Notes: generated from the sequence alone by a model not told the origin. Counted from the first letter of the stretch, positions 24,078 through 36,744 are shown. The stretch is DNA of 64,000 nucleotides from Mactromeris polynyma (GCA_032209605.1 JASFXZ010000016.1:14012001-14076000); one strand, 5' to 3'. Program-made: numbers and translations.

Positions 24078-25214
24078 ATTAAAAACTATTCATAAACAAA
24101 AACGGCCAAAATACGAACCGTTTTGTGATCGGCCGTACCGTTTTGTGATCGTGCTGCTTTTCGTGCTGCATAGTTGACAAAAAAGTCACGTGTTCACCCA
24201 ACTTGTTAACCACTGTATAAGATCCAACAAACTCCATTAAGTGAATTGTAAGAGAAAAGTGTTTGGACACACAACAACAGATGTATTTATATATTTATTT
24301 AAACAAACTCAACAAGTTTGATCATTCAAAGTCTTTATCAAGACTAATAATTAAAAAAAATAACAATCAAAGAACACATAAAGAACAAATAATATAAATC
24401 AGAGATTTAATCAAATATCGACTCTCACCAAAGTAAACTGTTGTGTTATCTCAGGGGTTCCACTAGGTGCTGAATCTCAAGGGTCATTTGGATAATTATT
24501 GACCGCATTTTACCGTTTAATAGCCCAAATACCTATAATTTAGAGAAAATTTGACTCTTTATTCAGAATTCTTAGTTTAAAAGTGTGTCTTTTTATGCCC
24601 CCACTCTGAAGGGGGGGGGGGGCATATAGATTTGCCCTTGTCTGTCACAAAATCTTGTGTCACTCATATCTCCAAAAGTATATGAGCCAGTGTCATAAAA
24701 CTTTACATAAATGTTCACCAGCATTTGTAGTTGTGCACCTGGGGTTTCATGTATGGTTACGCCCAGTAAGTGCAAAGTTATGGCCCTTGACTTATCACCA
24801 AAATGAGTACAGTTGTTCACTTGGTAATTTTGATACCCATTCACAAACTATGAGCAGAATAATAGCATTTGTTTGCAAAGTGAACAAAATGCATTGATAG
24901 AAATTCATGACAGCATGCAAGAGTAAAAACAGAACAAATTAAGGGAAGAAAAGCCGAAACTGCTGACAAATTATCGTTTATATGTCCGTGCTAGAACACA
25001 CATGTAGATTTTACTAAAGACTAGAATTAATTCTTATTATAAGATGTCTAATGAATATCAATTATTACTTTTTTATTTTCTGTCGTACTGAATTGTAAAA
25101 AAAACTAATTAAATTCCACGCAATAAAACTAATAACCGAATGAACAGTTATATCGCCCTACGGGGGGCGTTGCCTAACGAGTACGGAACAGTACGGCTTT
25201 AAACCGCATAATAG
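24078..25214. other. Intergenic, no gene; two dispersed-repeat fragments
   Basis: 24452-24580 is an inverted fragment of the CAGGGGTTCCA element found at 29724-30110. 24593-24800 starts with a C-run/G-run palindrome (ATGCCCCCACTC ... GGGGGGGCATA) followed by TTTGCCCTTGTCTGT, a dispersed-repeat type seen again at 37700-37960. A single GTTTATATGTCCGTG end lies near 24978. The last 60 bp before the next gene are less AT-rich and probably promoter. Confidence 0.55.
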
Positions 25215-25222
25215 CCACGTCA
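25215..25222 (-). promoter_or_regulatory. XBP1/UPRE-type site upstream of DNAJB11
   Basis: The plus strand reads GCCACGTCAGC, so the minus strand contains TGACGTGG, the unfolded-protein-response element core. It lies 16 bp upstream of the ATG. DNAJB11 is an ER-stress-induced gene in other animals (established knowledge), which makes the site plausible; binding is inference. Confidence 0.55.
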
Positions 25223-25238
25223 GCGTAACATAACAATC

Positions 25239-28200
25239 ATGGCGGCCAAGGAAGGAGTCGGCTTGTTGGTCCTTATAGTTTTATCGATATTAAGTGAAAG
25301 TATGGCTGGGTAAGTAATTATTTTGTTACGGATCATTTAAAAATACATATTGACTGATTTTAACGGCACTTTTCATTCATGGTAGTTTGTTTTAAATCTA
25401 TAAAATTGAACTTAATACATATTATCGATTCCCCACCCGCTCTCTACGGCGTGTGTGAATCTGATTGGTCGGTTATTGAAAATAAAATACTTGAAAGAAT
25501 TAACACTGTCAGTCTTGTTCATGAAGAATTTGTTACAAAGTATAGAAACAATGCCTTAACTACAGCTATTCAAAGGCTAATCAGTTCATTTTAAGCCCAC
25601 TTCATTCATTCAGACCAAGCAAACTCACTTCTCAACAGAAGACCTATTGAGACTATTAAAGTATTTTAGATTTGCACTTGAAGATCCAATTGTTACTGAA
25701 TGTCTTAACTGAAAATATCTTATTAAAAATACCTTACAAACTAACTTACTACCCTGACATCAATACAACAATTATTCTTTTCTTGTATTTAAAGTGAATC
25801 AAAGTAAAAATTTCATTGTTAATTACTTAATACCTTTGGGTATACCAATAAATTGATATTTTGATTTGTTTGTTTGTTTCTGGTTTTGTATCTGTATATG
25901 TATTGTTACGAATCTTGTGATCACTGCTGGCGTTGTGCTTGCGTGGTGCTGGTCGCTTAGTCTAAACAAATGTCCATGAGAGCGGGTTTAAAGCTCTCAA
26001 CACTACATGCACTGACCACACTATCGTCCAGTTGGTTCCAATCTCTGGCTGTTTTTACAAAGAATGAATTTTCATAGGATGTAGTATTGCACTGAATTAA
26101 TTTGAAACATTTGGTGTTGTTACTATATAGTATAGGGATGTCTTATTATGCTTTCATCGTGCATATCTGATTTTTATGTTGATTCCAAATTAATCAATTT
26201 AATGACGGTCTTCAATGATACTCACTGATACTCACTTAATAATAAATTAGTTATGCACTGTCTGTTGCTTTTGAGTTAGTCAGTTTCTAACCAGTATTTT
26301 TATTTCACAAGCAACAGACAACTCCTCCACATAAAGAGTAATGACCTTCGACCTTGGATACATTATCCTCAGTCAAATTGCCACAGAAGAACATACTCTG
26401 AGTCTGGGTTTTGAACCCATCACCGACTGAGTAAACACAGCAGGTTCCCATTATTTGGAACCATAATGATGTTCAATTCAGTGATTATAACAACCTGTAT
26501 ATCGTCTTATCATCTTTATGAATTGTTTAGTTTTGAGTGTTCTCGCTAGACTCCTTATTATACGTTTTTTCCCTGGGACTCCCATTTCTGGCAAAAAATT
26601 GTTAAAATTGCATTGAAGGACTGCAACTTTTTCCAAAAACGTGGTTTTGAACTCCTGTTTTTCTAATCCTAGTGAGACCCCTTCTTCTGTATGGACAAAC
26701 CCTTAAAAAGTGTTTAGGTATGGGTATGTAAAAATTCATATTTTATTATATTACCTTTTTTTTCAGACGAGATTTCTACAAAATTCTTGGTGTATCTAAA
26801 TCCGCTAACAAAAATCAGATTAAAAAAGCTTACAGAAAACTTGCTAAAGAGATGCATCCGGATAAAAATATGGGTGATCCTGAGGCTGAAGAAAGGTTTC
26901 AAGATCTTGGTGCAGCTTATGAGGTTTGTTGTTGTTGTTGTTTCCTGAATTAACTTAGTTTAGTTTAAAGTTACACTTATTTAAATTACATTGTTTGCTA
27001 AACAAGTTTGCAACTTATATTTATCACCAGAGATTTCCCGGATGCGAGTTTTCTGCGTCTCTGATGCAATTTTCAGACAGAGTGCAAGCAGATATGATCA
27101 GGTGTACATCAATGGGACCCACGAGGGTCTGATTTAGTACAATTTGGCAAATTGGCACATATTGTTATTTAAACACCTTTGTGGTAATAACTTTCACCCA
27201 ATATTGCCTCAGTGCTTACACCTTGCAAGCGTCTCGGTGATACATGATCACGATAACTGATGAAAAAATCCAAAGGAAAACGCTGAATCTCTCTTCGTGA
27301 CTGCTTCTTGGGTTACTTAACCATACTTATATGCCTAAATCAATGATTGTAAAGTTTGTAAATCAACCTTGCCCGAGGGCTGATTCAAACTGATGACCTT
27401 TGGATCAGGAGTCGGGCACTATACCCCTCAACCGTTATGCTTCTCATGAATAAGATCAGTAATGTTATGCCTTATAGCCGTTATAAATTCAGCGATATTT
27501 GTTATATGTCTGGTGAAAATTTGTATGGTCTTGTAAAATATTGAAAGTTCAGTAATAAAGAAAGATGGAAGTATATCTTAAATGGTTTACTTAAGTCTAG
27601 CTCTATATAGCAAACTCTGCCAAGAAAATTGTTTTCACCATTTTGTATGTAAATTTTTTTAAATGTCCTTATGCCGTGGTCCAGTGGTTAGTGCGCTGGA
27701 CTTGTAACCCGACGATCCGGGTTCGATTCCCGGTCGCGGCAGGTCATATCCTTCCATGAAAATTTGATAAAAATGTTGATTTTCCTCCTCATGTGGAGAA
27801 GTTGCCCTCTAGGGTAAGTTAGTACTGGTTAGATTTCTGGTTAGGTGAACCGGCCGCCGTATATAACTAAAATATCGTTGAGAAACGGCGTTAAACCCGA
27901 TGAAACAAACATCAAATGTCCTAATGAAATACAAGTCAGTTCAGAAATAACGAAAATGGATGCTTTTTTCATTCACAGATAGTGGCCTAAACAATAGATA
28001 GCAAAATGTGCATTGTGTGTTTAAATCGTTTGTTTATAAATGTACATTTGTATCAAGTGTCTTGTGTTTTGCCCAGTTAGGATTAAATTCACAAGAAAAT
28101 TCACAATTTTATAACCTAGGCCAACTGTCATTTTCCCAAAACAGCAGAAAGAAACTGTTAACTGAATGTTTTAAGTTTGTGTGGTGATCTAAAGTTTCTA

Positions 28201-31200
28201 ATACTAGCCAGAATTGTTTTATGGTTGATATCTGTGGGAATTTCAACAACTGTATCTACTTCAGTATCTGAATATGAATGAAGAAATAGATAAGGCTTGT
28301 ATTGCTCATTTGTTAAATGACAATTGTTTTTCGCTAGGCTTTATCTGATGATGAGAAGAGGAAGGTATATGATAGACATGGTGAGGAGGGGCTGGGTAAA
28401 CATGAAACAAATGGCGGAGATGTATTCAGCAGGTGAGATTCCTCTTTCGTATTCCTGTGGTATAAGTTGGGTTTGATACTCACGCACCAAGAATTCCACT
28501 TGAATAGAATTCCTTCTATAGTTCCCTTGGTTCAGACATTCCCAAAGCCAAATATATGTTTTTTTCCCTATCAGAAAAAAAATCCCAATCAGAAGCACCT
28601 ATGAATAATCGTCTACTGGAGTGACCTGGTATATCTTGAAGCTCTTTAAATAACTCTGGCCATTACTGTCCCTTGTGCCTGTGGACATTTTGTGTGTCTT
28701 TTTGACAGTTGATATAAGAAATGTAGATTAGAATGCTTGTTTATATAAAATTTAGATAAGAAAAGCTTGTTCTTTTAACTATGAAAATTCCCAGAATTGG
28801 AGTTGAAGTCATTCAAGTTTTCCCAAATTGGCAAATTTTTCGACACAAATTTTCTCAATTTTTCTAATGTTTTTTCCCAAAATAGACAGATAAAGGTCTG
28901 GCTTGTCTGTACATATTGGTCAAAAGGCGAATATACACATTAGATAGTTCCCACATTTACAATATTTACCTCCCTTGTACTGAATTGTTGGCTATATTGA
29001 TAGGCAAAGTTTACAGGGAATATAATGTAAACGATGATAAACCAATTTGATATAAAAAATAATTTATTCATTATGCTCATGTGGGCAGTTGGCTCTGTAA
29101 GTTGAAGAAAAAGTGGTTGTCACATGCGAATTCTCTTGGTATTTTTTTAATTAACACATATTTGGAAATATGAATAATATGTGTGGTTATGAACAAATAT
29201 TTTGTCTATTTCAGTTTCTTCGGAGATTTTAGTTTTTTCGGTGGTGGTGGCGGCAGACAAGAGAATGAACGACCGAGGGGAGGCGATGTCATCGTTGACC
29301 TTGAAGTAACGTTAGAAGAATTATACTCCGGTAACTTCATTGAGGTAAATATAAAACTTGACCGGTCACTCTGTCGCTCGTTAGGTCTTGTGTTTGAAAC
29401 TGTTGTGAGACATATCTAGGGTTTGCCACTATTTTTGGGGCAACTCTGAAAGAAACAGGGATTTCCCTAATGCAGAAATCTTGAGTCCCCGACTCCCTTT
29501 CCTTTCTAGGGACTCCCATTTTCCACTTAGTGTGCATCCCTGAGACCCCTAAAATAAATCTTTGTCAAGTATAAACTATATATCTAGGACCCTACTCATT
29601 TACAAAGGACCCCTAATATGTCAAAAACAAGGATACAAGGACCCCTAGCTGAAAAATCCTGGGGAAAACCCCAAAGAAAGGAACTTAATTTTAACAGATA
29701 TATCAAATAGTTATGTATATACAGCAGGGGTTCCATTTGACCCTTGAGTTGACCCTTTAACTTCTGAAATTTCCATATTAAGGCCACATTTGGACCCTTA
29801 GGATTCTGGCTAAATGGTCAATTTTTCTTTAAATTATAGGTAGTTTGGTTTTAAAATCAGGGGTTCCATTTGACCCCTGAGTTGACCCTTTGACCCCTGG
29901 ATTTTCCAATCAATCACATTTTGACCCTTAGGATTTTGGCTGAAGGGTCAATTTTTCTTTAAATTATAGGTAATTTGGCTATAAAATGGTAAAATCTTAT
30001 CCAAAATGACCCTTGAGATTCAGCCCCTAGTGGAATTGCTGAAAATGGTAAAATCTGGTTAAAAAGTATCAAATGACTCTTGAGATTCAGCCCCTAGTGG
30101 AACCCCTGACACATATATGTCTTTCTCTGATCCTTAAGCAATTGCGTGTATATTTTCAGGTTTTACGATATAAATCTGTCGCTAAGCCAGCGAAGGGAAC
30201 GAGAAAGTGTAATTGTCGAACAGAGATGGTTACGACACAGTTAGGTCCTGGAAGATTTCAGATGCAGCAACAACAAGTCTGTGATGAGTGTCCTAACGTA
30301 AAGTGAGTAGTCTCCCTTTGAATGATCTGAAGTTGTCTCCCTTGTTCTGATATTGAATGACCATACTGAGGTAGTTTTTTAGAAGCAGAAAAATGTTCTA
30401 CCTAGCGCTATGTATGAAAAAGTTGCAGTGCCATCTCTTACACGTAGGAAAAGTAGTCCCTATCTTTAGATAGGTATCGTGATCTGACAGTGCTAGCTTT
30501 GCTAAACATAATGGCATCCGCCAGACAAGACGACATTGTTCCACATGGATGCCATTTTGTAGCTAGCAAAGCGTTCAAGCTTTTTTTAGACAGCTACCTT
30601 TTCTACATTGGTAAACTTCTCTGGCTTACTTCCCCTTCTTCTAAACCTGATTGTTTTGATAGGTCTTCTTGTTGGGATAATTAATATGCCTTTTGATCCT
30701 GTAGTTTTGGTATAAATGTCCTTATTATTAGGAATTGTCTCCCTTGAATTGTTAAACATTTTTATCTTATTTTGCCATTTCTTGAATTGCAGCAAAATTG
30801 AACTAATTCACATGATTATATAATCGCCGTTCGAATTTTTTATGTTCGTTGGAATTATCAATATAAATGGCTGATATATTGAAATGCGTAAATGTCCCAT
30901 CATAAATGTATCAAACATTCTATCTATGAAGAGTTTAGGTATATTCATATATGTACCTCCGAGGTCTTTCCAAACTGTTACGGAATTTGCAGAGATGGTG
31001 GAATTGTTCTTTCGGTTCATGAGTGTATTTTCTTGTAGATTTGTTCCTGAGGAGCAGATGTTGGAAGTCGAAATCGAACCAGGAATGAGAGACGGACAAG
31101 AATATCCATTTGTTGCTGAAGGTATAAAATAAAACAGGGTATTTTACACGTTATCTAGTCAATTTCGGTATTTTACACGTTATCTAGTCAATTTCGGTAT

Positions 31201-34200
31201 TTTACACGTTATCTAGTCAATTTCGGTATTTTACACGTTATCTAGTCAATTTCGGTATTTTACACGTTATCTAGTCAATTTCGGTATTATACACGTTATC
31301 TAGTCACTTTCAGTATTTTACACGTTATCTAGTCACTTTCAGTATTTTACACGTTATCTAGTAAATTTCTTACTTGATATCGGTCTTGTGAAAATAGCAA
31401 GCCACCACAATAAGGGGGGAAAAAACTATTTTCGTCTTTTTGAGAAAAACAACTTTAAAGTTTTACACTCTTGAGATAATTGTTACATACAGGGTTATGG
31501 AATTGCATTTTATTTAAGTTATGTGCATTCCAGAACAATATAGGTAGTACAGATAGAAAGAGCTTGGAAAGACGGCTTCAGCGATACCGATTACTCAAAC
31601 AAACTTGAGATAATGGGTTCTGGAAATAAGGGGATGATTTGTCAAGGCTGTTGTATTTTAAATGAAAGTTTGATTGTTACAGGTGAACCCCACATTGACG
31701 GAGAACCCGGCGATCTGAGATTCAAAATTCGGCAACAAAAGTAAGTTATTAATTACAGTTGGCCCTTCAAGGCTTGTTTATTTGACAACCTACTATCCAA
31801 ATACAGTCAAACCTGTCTGTAAAGACCACCCATGGGAACAGCAAAATGTGGTCTTTGTTTACAGGTGGTCTCTATTAACAGATTAAATATCATTGAAAAT
31901 GGTCTGACGGGAGATAAAATTGGTGGTCTTTGCAGACAGGTTTTGCAGTAGTGGTCTTTGTTCGCAGGTGGTCTTTAACACAGGTTTGACTGTACTCGGT
32001 ACATCCCAAATCAATATAATTTCATATCATCTTCTTTTATCTTCCTACTCATGTTGAATTGAAATGGGCTTTTCAAACCATGTATTTTAATCGAAATAAA
32101 ATTTCAGACCCAATAAATTTGAATGAACGAGGTCTGACTGTAGTTAATTTCACTAGATCTTAAGGTATGTTCCGACCCTAGGGTCCTCGTTTGACCTATG
32201 TTCAGGGCTAAAGTTCAGCCCCATTTTCCCTGTCAGGGAGTGCTCATTTTACCACAAATTGACTGAAAATTTCCCCCTCAGAAAATATGACTATTAACTT
32301 AATGCTTATTTAATACAAAAAATAAAAAGTCATTGAACATGTTAGAAGTTGAATTGTTGCAGATTTTTGAATTAAAAACACCCTCTCCATTCTTGTTTTA
32401 CAGACATGCTAGATTTGAACGACGTGGAGACGATTTATACTCAAATGTTACTATCTCACTGGCGGATGCGATGGTAGGATTTGAAATGGATATTCCTCAT
32501 CTCGATGGTCACATGGTAAGATCAGTATTTTGGACCCAGAAATAACTTTATTTATATATTTATTCTCTGTCAAAGGATTAATATTGATCTAGGAACCACC
32601 CCCTACTGACAGTTAGGGTGTCATGATATATCTCAAGCGTACCTTGATATATTGTAAACTTCAGCAAAGTATTGCAATATGTACCACAATATATTGCATC
32701 ATTAACATTTGACAAAAATGTCGATTTTCCTCCACATGTGGAGAAGTTGCCGGCTCCTTGTGGAAGGGTAAGTTAGTACTGGTTAGATTTCAGTCCAGGA
32801 AAAACTGGTAAGGTGAACCGGCCGCCGTATATAACTGAAATATTGTTGAGAAACAGCGTTAAACCCGATGAAACAATGTATCGTTAACCTAAGCTATGAC
32901 GCTATATATAGTAAAACCTCATAGATTTTTTGCTAGTCGATTTTAAATGTACTTGGAGTTGTATTGGAAATAATGAATAAAAACAATATGAATATATCGT
33001 AAAAGATGTAAAATTTTCAAGATATGAATTAGCCAAAAGTTTTCTTTTATAGACAAGTTTTGTGTCAGATTCATTTGTATGTTGTAAAAAGAAACACTTA
33101 CACCATATATTTTGCCTGCTGAAAGGTACGCTTCTAAATCTTCAAAGGACATAACTGATTATCCGATTATATCAATTAATCGATAGGCAAATCTGACAGA
33201 CTTTCCCATCACTTTATACATGTGTGAATATTTATCTTTCAGGTTCAAATAGTCAGGGACAAAATTACTTGGCCTGGCGCCAAAATGAGGAAATCCAACG
33301 AAGGAATGCCGAACTATGAGAATAATAATGTAAAAGGAAATTTATTTATTACTTTCGATTTAGATTTCCCGAAAGGTGTTCTTACAGAAGAAGATAAAAA
33401 TGGTACGTTTTGGGTCAATTATAAGTTATGTTATCTTAATAGTAGGGTTCGATTCCCGGTAGCACCATTGACCGATTTTTCGTGTTTCTCAATCATGACT
33501 TTATTTCAGGATGGACCTTTTATCGGGGGGCATAGTGGTTTAGGAGTAGGGCGTCTGACTCCTGATTCGAAGGTTGTGAGTTTGTGCCCTGCTGGGCGGA
33601 GTTTGTGCCCTGCTGGGCGGAGTTTTGATCACAAACTTCACAATCACTAATTTAGGCACAAATACTGGTTAGGATGCCAGCAAGCTGTCATAGAGAGTGA
33701 TTAGTATAAGTTGTAAGAACTTGGTTCACAATTGATGTAAAATAAATTAGTATAAAAAACTAAATATTTTGAAGAATAATTTGATTTAGCTCTGGTACAT
33801 GTATGCAACAATTTTAGAACCAAGTAGAGTTGTGTTCATTGAATAATTGCTGTTATAAAATTCAAAAATATTTGTGAATTCAATATTTCGTGTTGATATC
33901 TTTTACGGTTATTATTATATGCCCATTTATAAAACGGGACGTATTATAGTTTCACCTGCATGGGCATAATATCTTGCACAAGTTCGATAACCAGCTATAA
34001 CGCTCCAGTCACTCAGTAACTGAAGTTATTGCCCTTTGATTGTAGAAATTACCGATCAATAACTTTAGAAGCATTGGTCCAATTATCACCAAATTTGGTC
34101 AGAATGAGTATGGGCATAATATAGTTTGATAACCAGCCATATCACTCGAGTTACTCAGAAGTCATCGCCCTTTTATTATAGAAATTACCTAAATTTTGCC

Positions 34201-34557
34201 TTAACCGTAGAACTGGCATATTTTGTGATAGTCGGCACTCTAGTATTTATGGAATTACATCAACAAACTTAGTTTACATAATGTCAGATTCTGCAGCTAT
34301 TTAATTTTACAAAAATAACCAACTGTGATGAGATGAGTTGTCTTGAATTATGAATTAGTGAGCCAGTTTATTGGCAAACATTAGAAAAAATAAAACATTC
34401 ACTTTTAATGCCTGACTAACATCGCATGGATTTTCTATGAAATAATTATTTGGCGGACTTGTCTCATAATTTGTTGTATATTTCTTTTTCAGCATTGAAG
34501 AAAATATTAAATCAAGACCCAAGCAAGAAAATATACAATGGTTTACAAGGGTATTAA
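25239..34557 (+). CDS. DNAJB11: DnaJ homolog subfamily B member 11 (ERdj3), ER-lumen Hsp40 co-chaperone
   Basis: Ten exons: 25239-25309, 26767-26923, 28338-28432, 29215-29344, 30160-30302, 31039-31121, 31683-31740, 32404-32515, 33243-33402, 34493-34557. All junctions are GT-AG with consistent phases, and the total of 1074 nt gives 357 aa (human protein 358). Residues 1-23 form a signal peptide ending in SESMAG. The J domain starts at [10 protein letters not shown] with the HPD motif at 54-56, needed to stimulate BiP ATPase. A Gly/Phe linker follows ([13 protein letters not shown]). The substrate-binding domain has the CNC and CDEC cysteines near LGPGRFQM, then FERRGDDLY and a C-terminus ending YNGLQGY as in vertebrates. 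The protein binds unfolded clients in the ER with BiP. The start is the only ATG in frame with a signal peptide. No damage is seen. Confidence 0.96.
25957..26140 (-). pseudogene. 3' end of a LINE reverse-transcriptase ORF in DNAJB11 intron 1
   Basis: On the minus strand an open frame ends at a TAA (25957-25959) and reads [16 protein letters not shown], then [17 protein letters not shown]. This is the F..RTIRDWN.LP..VV.A.SVESFK pattern typical of the C-terminus of non-LTR retrotransposon ORF2 proteins. About 55 residues remain; a stop lies upstream. It is a 5'-truncated, inactive copy. Confidence 0.75.
26210..26450 (-). mobile_element. Probable SINE fragment
   Basis: The minus strand has ACTCAGTCGGTGATGGGTTC, then a body with AGGAGTTGTCTGTTGCTTGT and an ATACTGGTTAGAAACTG tail, resembling the bodies of the other SINEs here. 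The tRNA head is incomplete. Confidence 0.4.
27240..27450 (-). mobile_element. tRNA-derived SINE (type I), intron 2 of DNAJB11
   Basis: The minus strand has GCCCGACTCCTGATCC and ATCAGTTTGAATCAGCC (box B-like), followed by TTTACAATCATTGATTTAGG as in 33640-33660. It is diverged from the copies at 9560 and 33525. Confidence 0.6.
27670..27912 (+). mobile_element. tRNA-Thr-like SINE (type II), intron 2 of DNAJB11
   Basis: The head (27672-27741) resembles a tRNA with a TGT anticodon (GGACTTGTAACCC) and has box A GTGGTCCAGTGGTTAGTG and box B GGGTTCGATTCCC, but the anticodon stem pairs poorly. The body contains GGAGAAGTTGCC and TTAGTACTGGTTAG. The tail is CGTTGAGAAACGGCGTTAAA then CCCGATGAAAC. Relatives are at 32690-32880 and 35388-35662. 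Confidence 0.8.
29724..30110. mobile_element. TIR element with CAGGGGTTCCA ends, intron 4 of DNAJB11
   Basis: It begins CAGGGGTTCCATTTGACCC and ends AGTGGAACCCCTG, a terminal inverted repeat. A second start-like end at about 29858 and a second AGCCCCTAGTGGAAT-like block near 30022 indicate an internal duplication or nested copy. Relatives are at 24452-24580 (inverted) and 37998-38080. A CAGGGG start resembles hAT elements, but no 8-bp target duplication is evident. Confidence 0.6.
31138..31372 (+). repeat. 29-bp minisatellite (~8 units), intron 6 of DNAJB11
   Basis: Units are GGTATTTTACACGTTATCTA followed by GTCAATTTC; the last three have CACTTTCA variants. The array starts 17 bp after the exon 6 donor site. 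Confidence 0.95.
31801..31997. mobile_element. MITE with TACAGTCAAACCTGT ends, intron 7 of DNAJB11
   Basis: The left end ACAGTCAAACCTGTCTG and right end ACAGGTTTGACTGT are inverted and flanked by TA on both sides, as in Tc1/mariner-type MITEs. The interior repeats GGTGGTCTTTG-like blocks in both orientations. Confidence 0.8.
32690..32880 (+). mobile_element. 5'-truncated type II SINE, intron 8 of DNAJB11
   Basis: It lacks the tRNA head but keeps the body (GGAGAAGTTGCCGGCTCCTT) and the tail (GTTGAGAAACAGCGTTAAAC). Confidence 0.75.
33525..33735 (+). mobile_element. tRNA-derived SINE (type I), intron 9 of DNAJB11
   Basis: The head contains TAGTGGTTTAGGAGTAGGGC and GTCTGACTCCTGATTCGAAG. An internal 20-bp duplication (TGCCCTGCTGGGCGGAGTTT) is present. 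The tail ends AATTGATGTAAAATAAATTA. Confidence 0.65.
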
Positions 34558-35207
34558 GACTAGACTGTGATGACATTGTGATGTATTTTTGTATTTAAAA
34601 AATAGACTGGTTCATGTAAAATCTGAAAATGCTGCAGACTGGTGCAAGTTACACAGTTAGTAACTGGATATCTATCTGTCTGACACAGTCTGTCTTCAGA
34701 TTTCTTTGATTTAGACTGGTTTTCCTATTTATTCTGAATCCTGATTTTTTAACTTTACGATTTATTTGCGTTGTTAGACCGTGGTACAAACTTCCGGTTT
34801 TTATTGATGCCACCTATCCTTGTATATTTTTTTTGGAATTTTGTATTGATTCTGATACGTGTTTAATGATAAAACATTTACAATCGTTCATTCCCTTTTG
34901 CTAGGATATATTCTTTGCTTGTAGAAGACCTACTCAGGGCTGGTTTGACCCCTAGAAACACATGTTAGTTCAATTGACTGCCACATGTACCTTTCTTGAA
35001 AATAACGCATTGGCTTGATTTAACATTGAAACTTTCGGGTGGATATCCCCGATCATGCAGTCGGAATATTTATCTGGGCATAAATCAAGTCCATCCTGTG
35101 GTCAACTGATAAATATCTGTATCCCCGATGATCTTCGTTGTTTTGATGGTAAATGTTAGTAGTACGGACAGATCTGTTATGATACCTAGAACTGAATTGC
35201 TCATAAC
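34558..35207. other. 3' flank of DNAJB11
   Basis: No second gene is seen. No canonical AATAAA occurs close to the stop; the 3' UTR end cannot be placed from sequence alone. Confidence 0.5.
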
Positions 35208-36115
35208 TAGGGATGTAAACAATTAACTAGTTAATCGTTTGAACATGCAGATATCGGTTAGTAAAATCAATACCGGTTAATTGTTATTTTTATAAAAAAT
35301 ATCTTTACTTTTCATTTTGGAAAGAATCGAAAACAATTATAGCAAGATATCTGTAGTAACAATCCCTATACTTTTTCCTTGAAAGTAGCCGCGGCCGTGG
35401 TCCAGTTGTTAGTGCGCTGGACTTGTAACCCGGCGATCTGGTTCGATTCCCGGTCACGGCAGGTCATAACCTTCCATGAAAATTCGAAAAAAAATGTCGA
35501 TTTTCCTCCACATTAGGAGAAGTTGCCGGCTCCTTGTGGAAGGGTAAGTTAGTACTGGTAAGAATTCAGTCCAGGAAAAACTGGTTAGGTGAACCGGCCG
35601 TCGTATATAACCAAAATATCGTTGAGAAACGGCGTTAAACCCGATGAAACAAACAATTGTCCTTGGCGTAAGGGGGCATAATCCGCAACAAACAGTTTGG
35701 CTCGTATGCATTTGCTACAAATATTGAATGAAAAGGTCATTTAATTGTCGTTTGTTTCAAATGACAGTTGGAAAACTCTTTGGTGTTCGAGAATTTAGGC
35801 ATACTTAAATATATACAGATAAATGATGTTGTTATTGTACGAAACTTTGTGTTTTAACATTGTTGTATTCGAATACATTGCAACTGTCTAGGTTTAACTA
35901 GGCCTAAATGTGAACGTCAATTTATCAAATATCATGTTGGAAATAAAAAAAAATATTTCTTAAAAATAATTAATATTTCTTTTTGTTCATAGGTCTAGTT
36001 TACCGGTGTCATGGTAAAAATATACAAGGCAAAATACGCTACACATAACGAATGTCATGTTCGGAAGATTAAACGGTTAACCGGTTAGCAAAATAACTGG
36101 ATAGTGACATCCCTA
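35208..36115. mobile_element. hAT-like non-autonomous element with 8-bp target duplication
   Basis: The ends are TAGGGATGT (35208) and ACATCCCTA (to 36115), with inner inverted similarity (CGGTTAGTAAAAT / GGTTAGCAAAATAAC). The flanks CTCATAAC (35200-35207) and CTCATTAC (36116-36123) match at 7 of 8 bases, as expected for a hAT target-site duplication. About 280 bp of the length is a SINE inserted later. There is no transposase. Confidence 0.85.
35388..35662 (+). mobile_element. Type II SINE nested in the hAT-like element
   Basis: Full-length head with TGT anticodon-like loop and box B GGTTCGATTCCC, body and conserved tail (TTGAGAAACGGCGTTAAACC). It matches 27670-27912 closely. Confidence 0.85.
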
Positions 36116-36152
36116 CTCATTACTATCAAGTGTATTAAAGTGGGATATATCA

Positions 36153-36350
36153 CTGACATATAAACCGTGGACTTTAGAAAGGCTGTTGTCGGATCAAAAT
36201 GTCAAATTCTCTCGATTCAGAAACAATGGCGGACGTTAAATTTTTTATCTTGATCTCGAAATAAAATCTTGCTGCTCGCGAGAGTACAATTAAATCTCAA
36301 AACATATAGTAGGACGTTTCAAATACATGGTTTATATGTCCTTGGATATA
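36153..36350. mobile_element. TIR element with GACATATAAACC ends
   Basis: Left GACATATAAACCGTGGAC, right ATGGTTTATATGTCC. The interior has no coding potential. Same end type as 12203-12375. Confidence 0.6.
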
Positions 36351-36744
36351 TGTATTTCTACAATTTTGCATTAAGTCACACGTCACATTGTTGGTATGTT
36401 AGAGAAATATGTATGACCATGTTGTAGAATTAACTAACTCATTTATACATTTTGTTTTAAATTTATTTGTTGTATTAATGTTTTGTATGAGCCTTATAAC
36501 ATTTGTTTCTTGTTTGAGATGTTTGAGATCTTTAAATAACATTCACACATCTTAGTGCTCTGCGCTACATGTATAAAGATATTCGTTGATTGTTATGTGA
36601 CAAAATTATTTTCTATCCACCCTATATCGTTATTCTTGCTATTGAATTGTTGATGAATTTACATCGAATTCCAGTGACGAAAGCAGTATTGTTCACTAAT
36701 CCTGTATAATTTATTGTTATGCTGCAATATCACATGATATATAC

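Noticed and set aside
1..24080. Whole TRIM triplication as an assembly artefact
   Set aside because: The copies differ by many substitutions, indels and independent insertions, so they are distinct loci. I cannot exclude local collapse in the minisatellites.
27672..27741. Functional tRNA-Thr (TGT) gene
   Set aside because: The anticodon stem pairs poorly, and the head is followed by a SINE body and tail found at other loci. The same applies to 35390-35460 and the minus-strand head near 47040.
33285..33650. 121-codon frame ending in [15 protein letters not shown]
   Set aside because: Its first part is DNAJB11 exon 9 and the rest reads through the donor site into a SINE.
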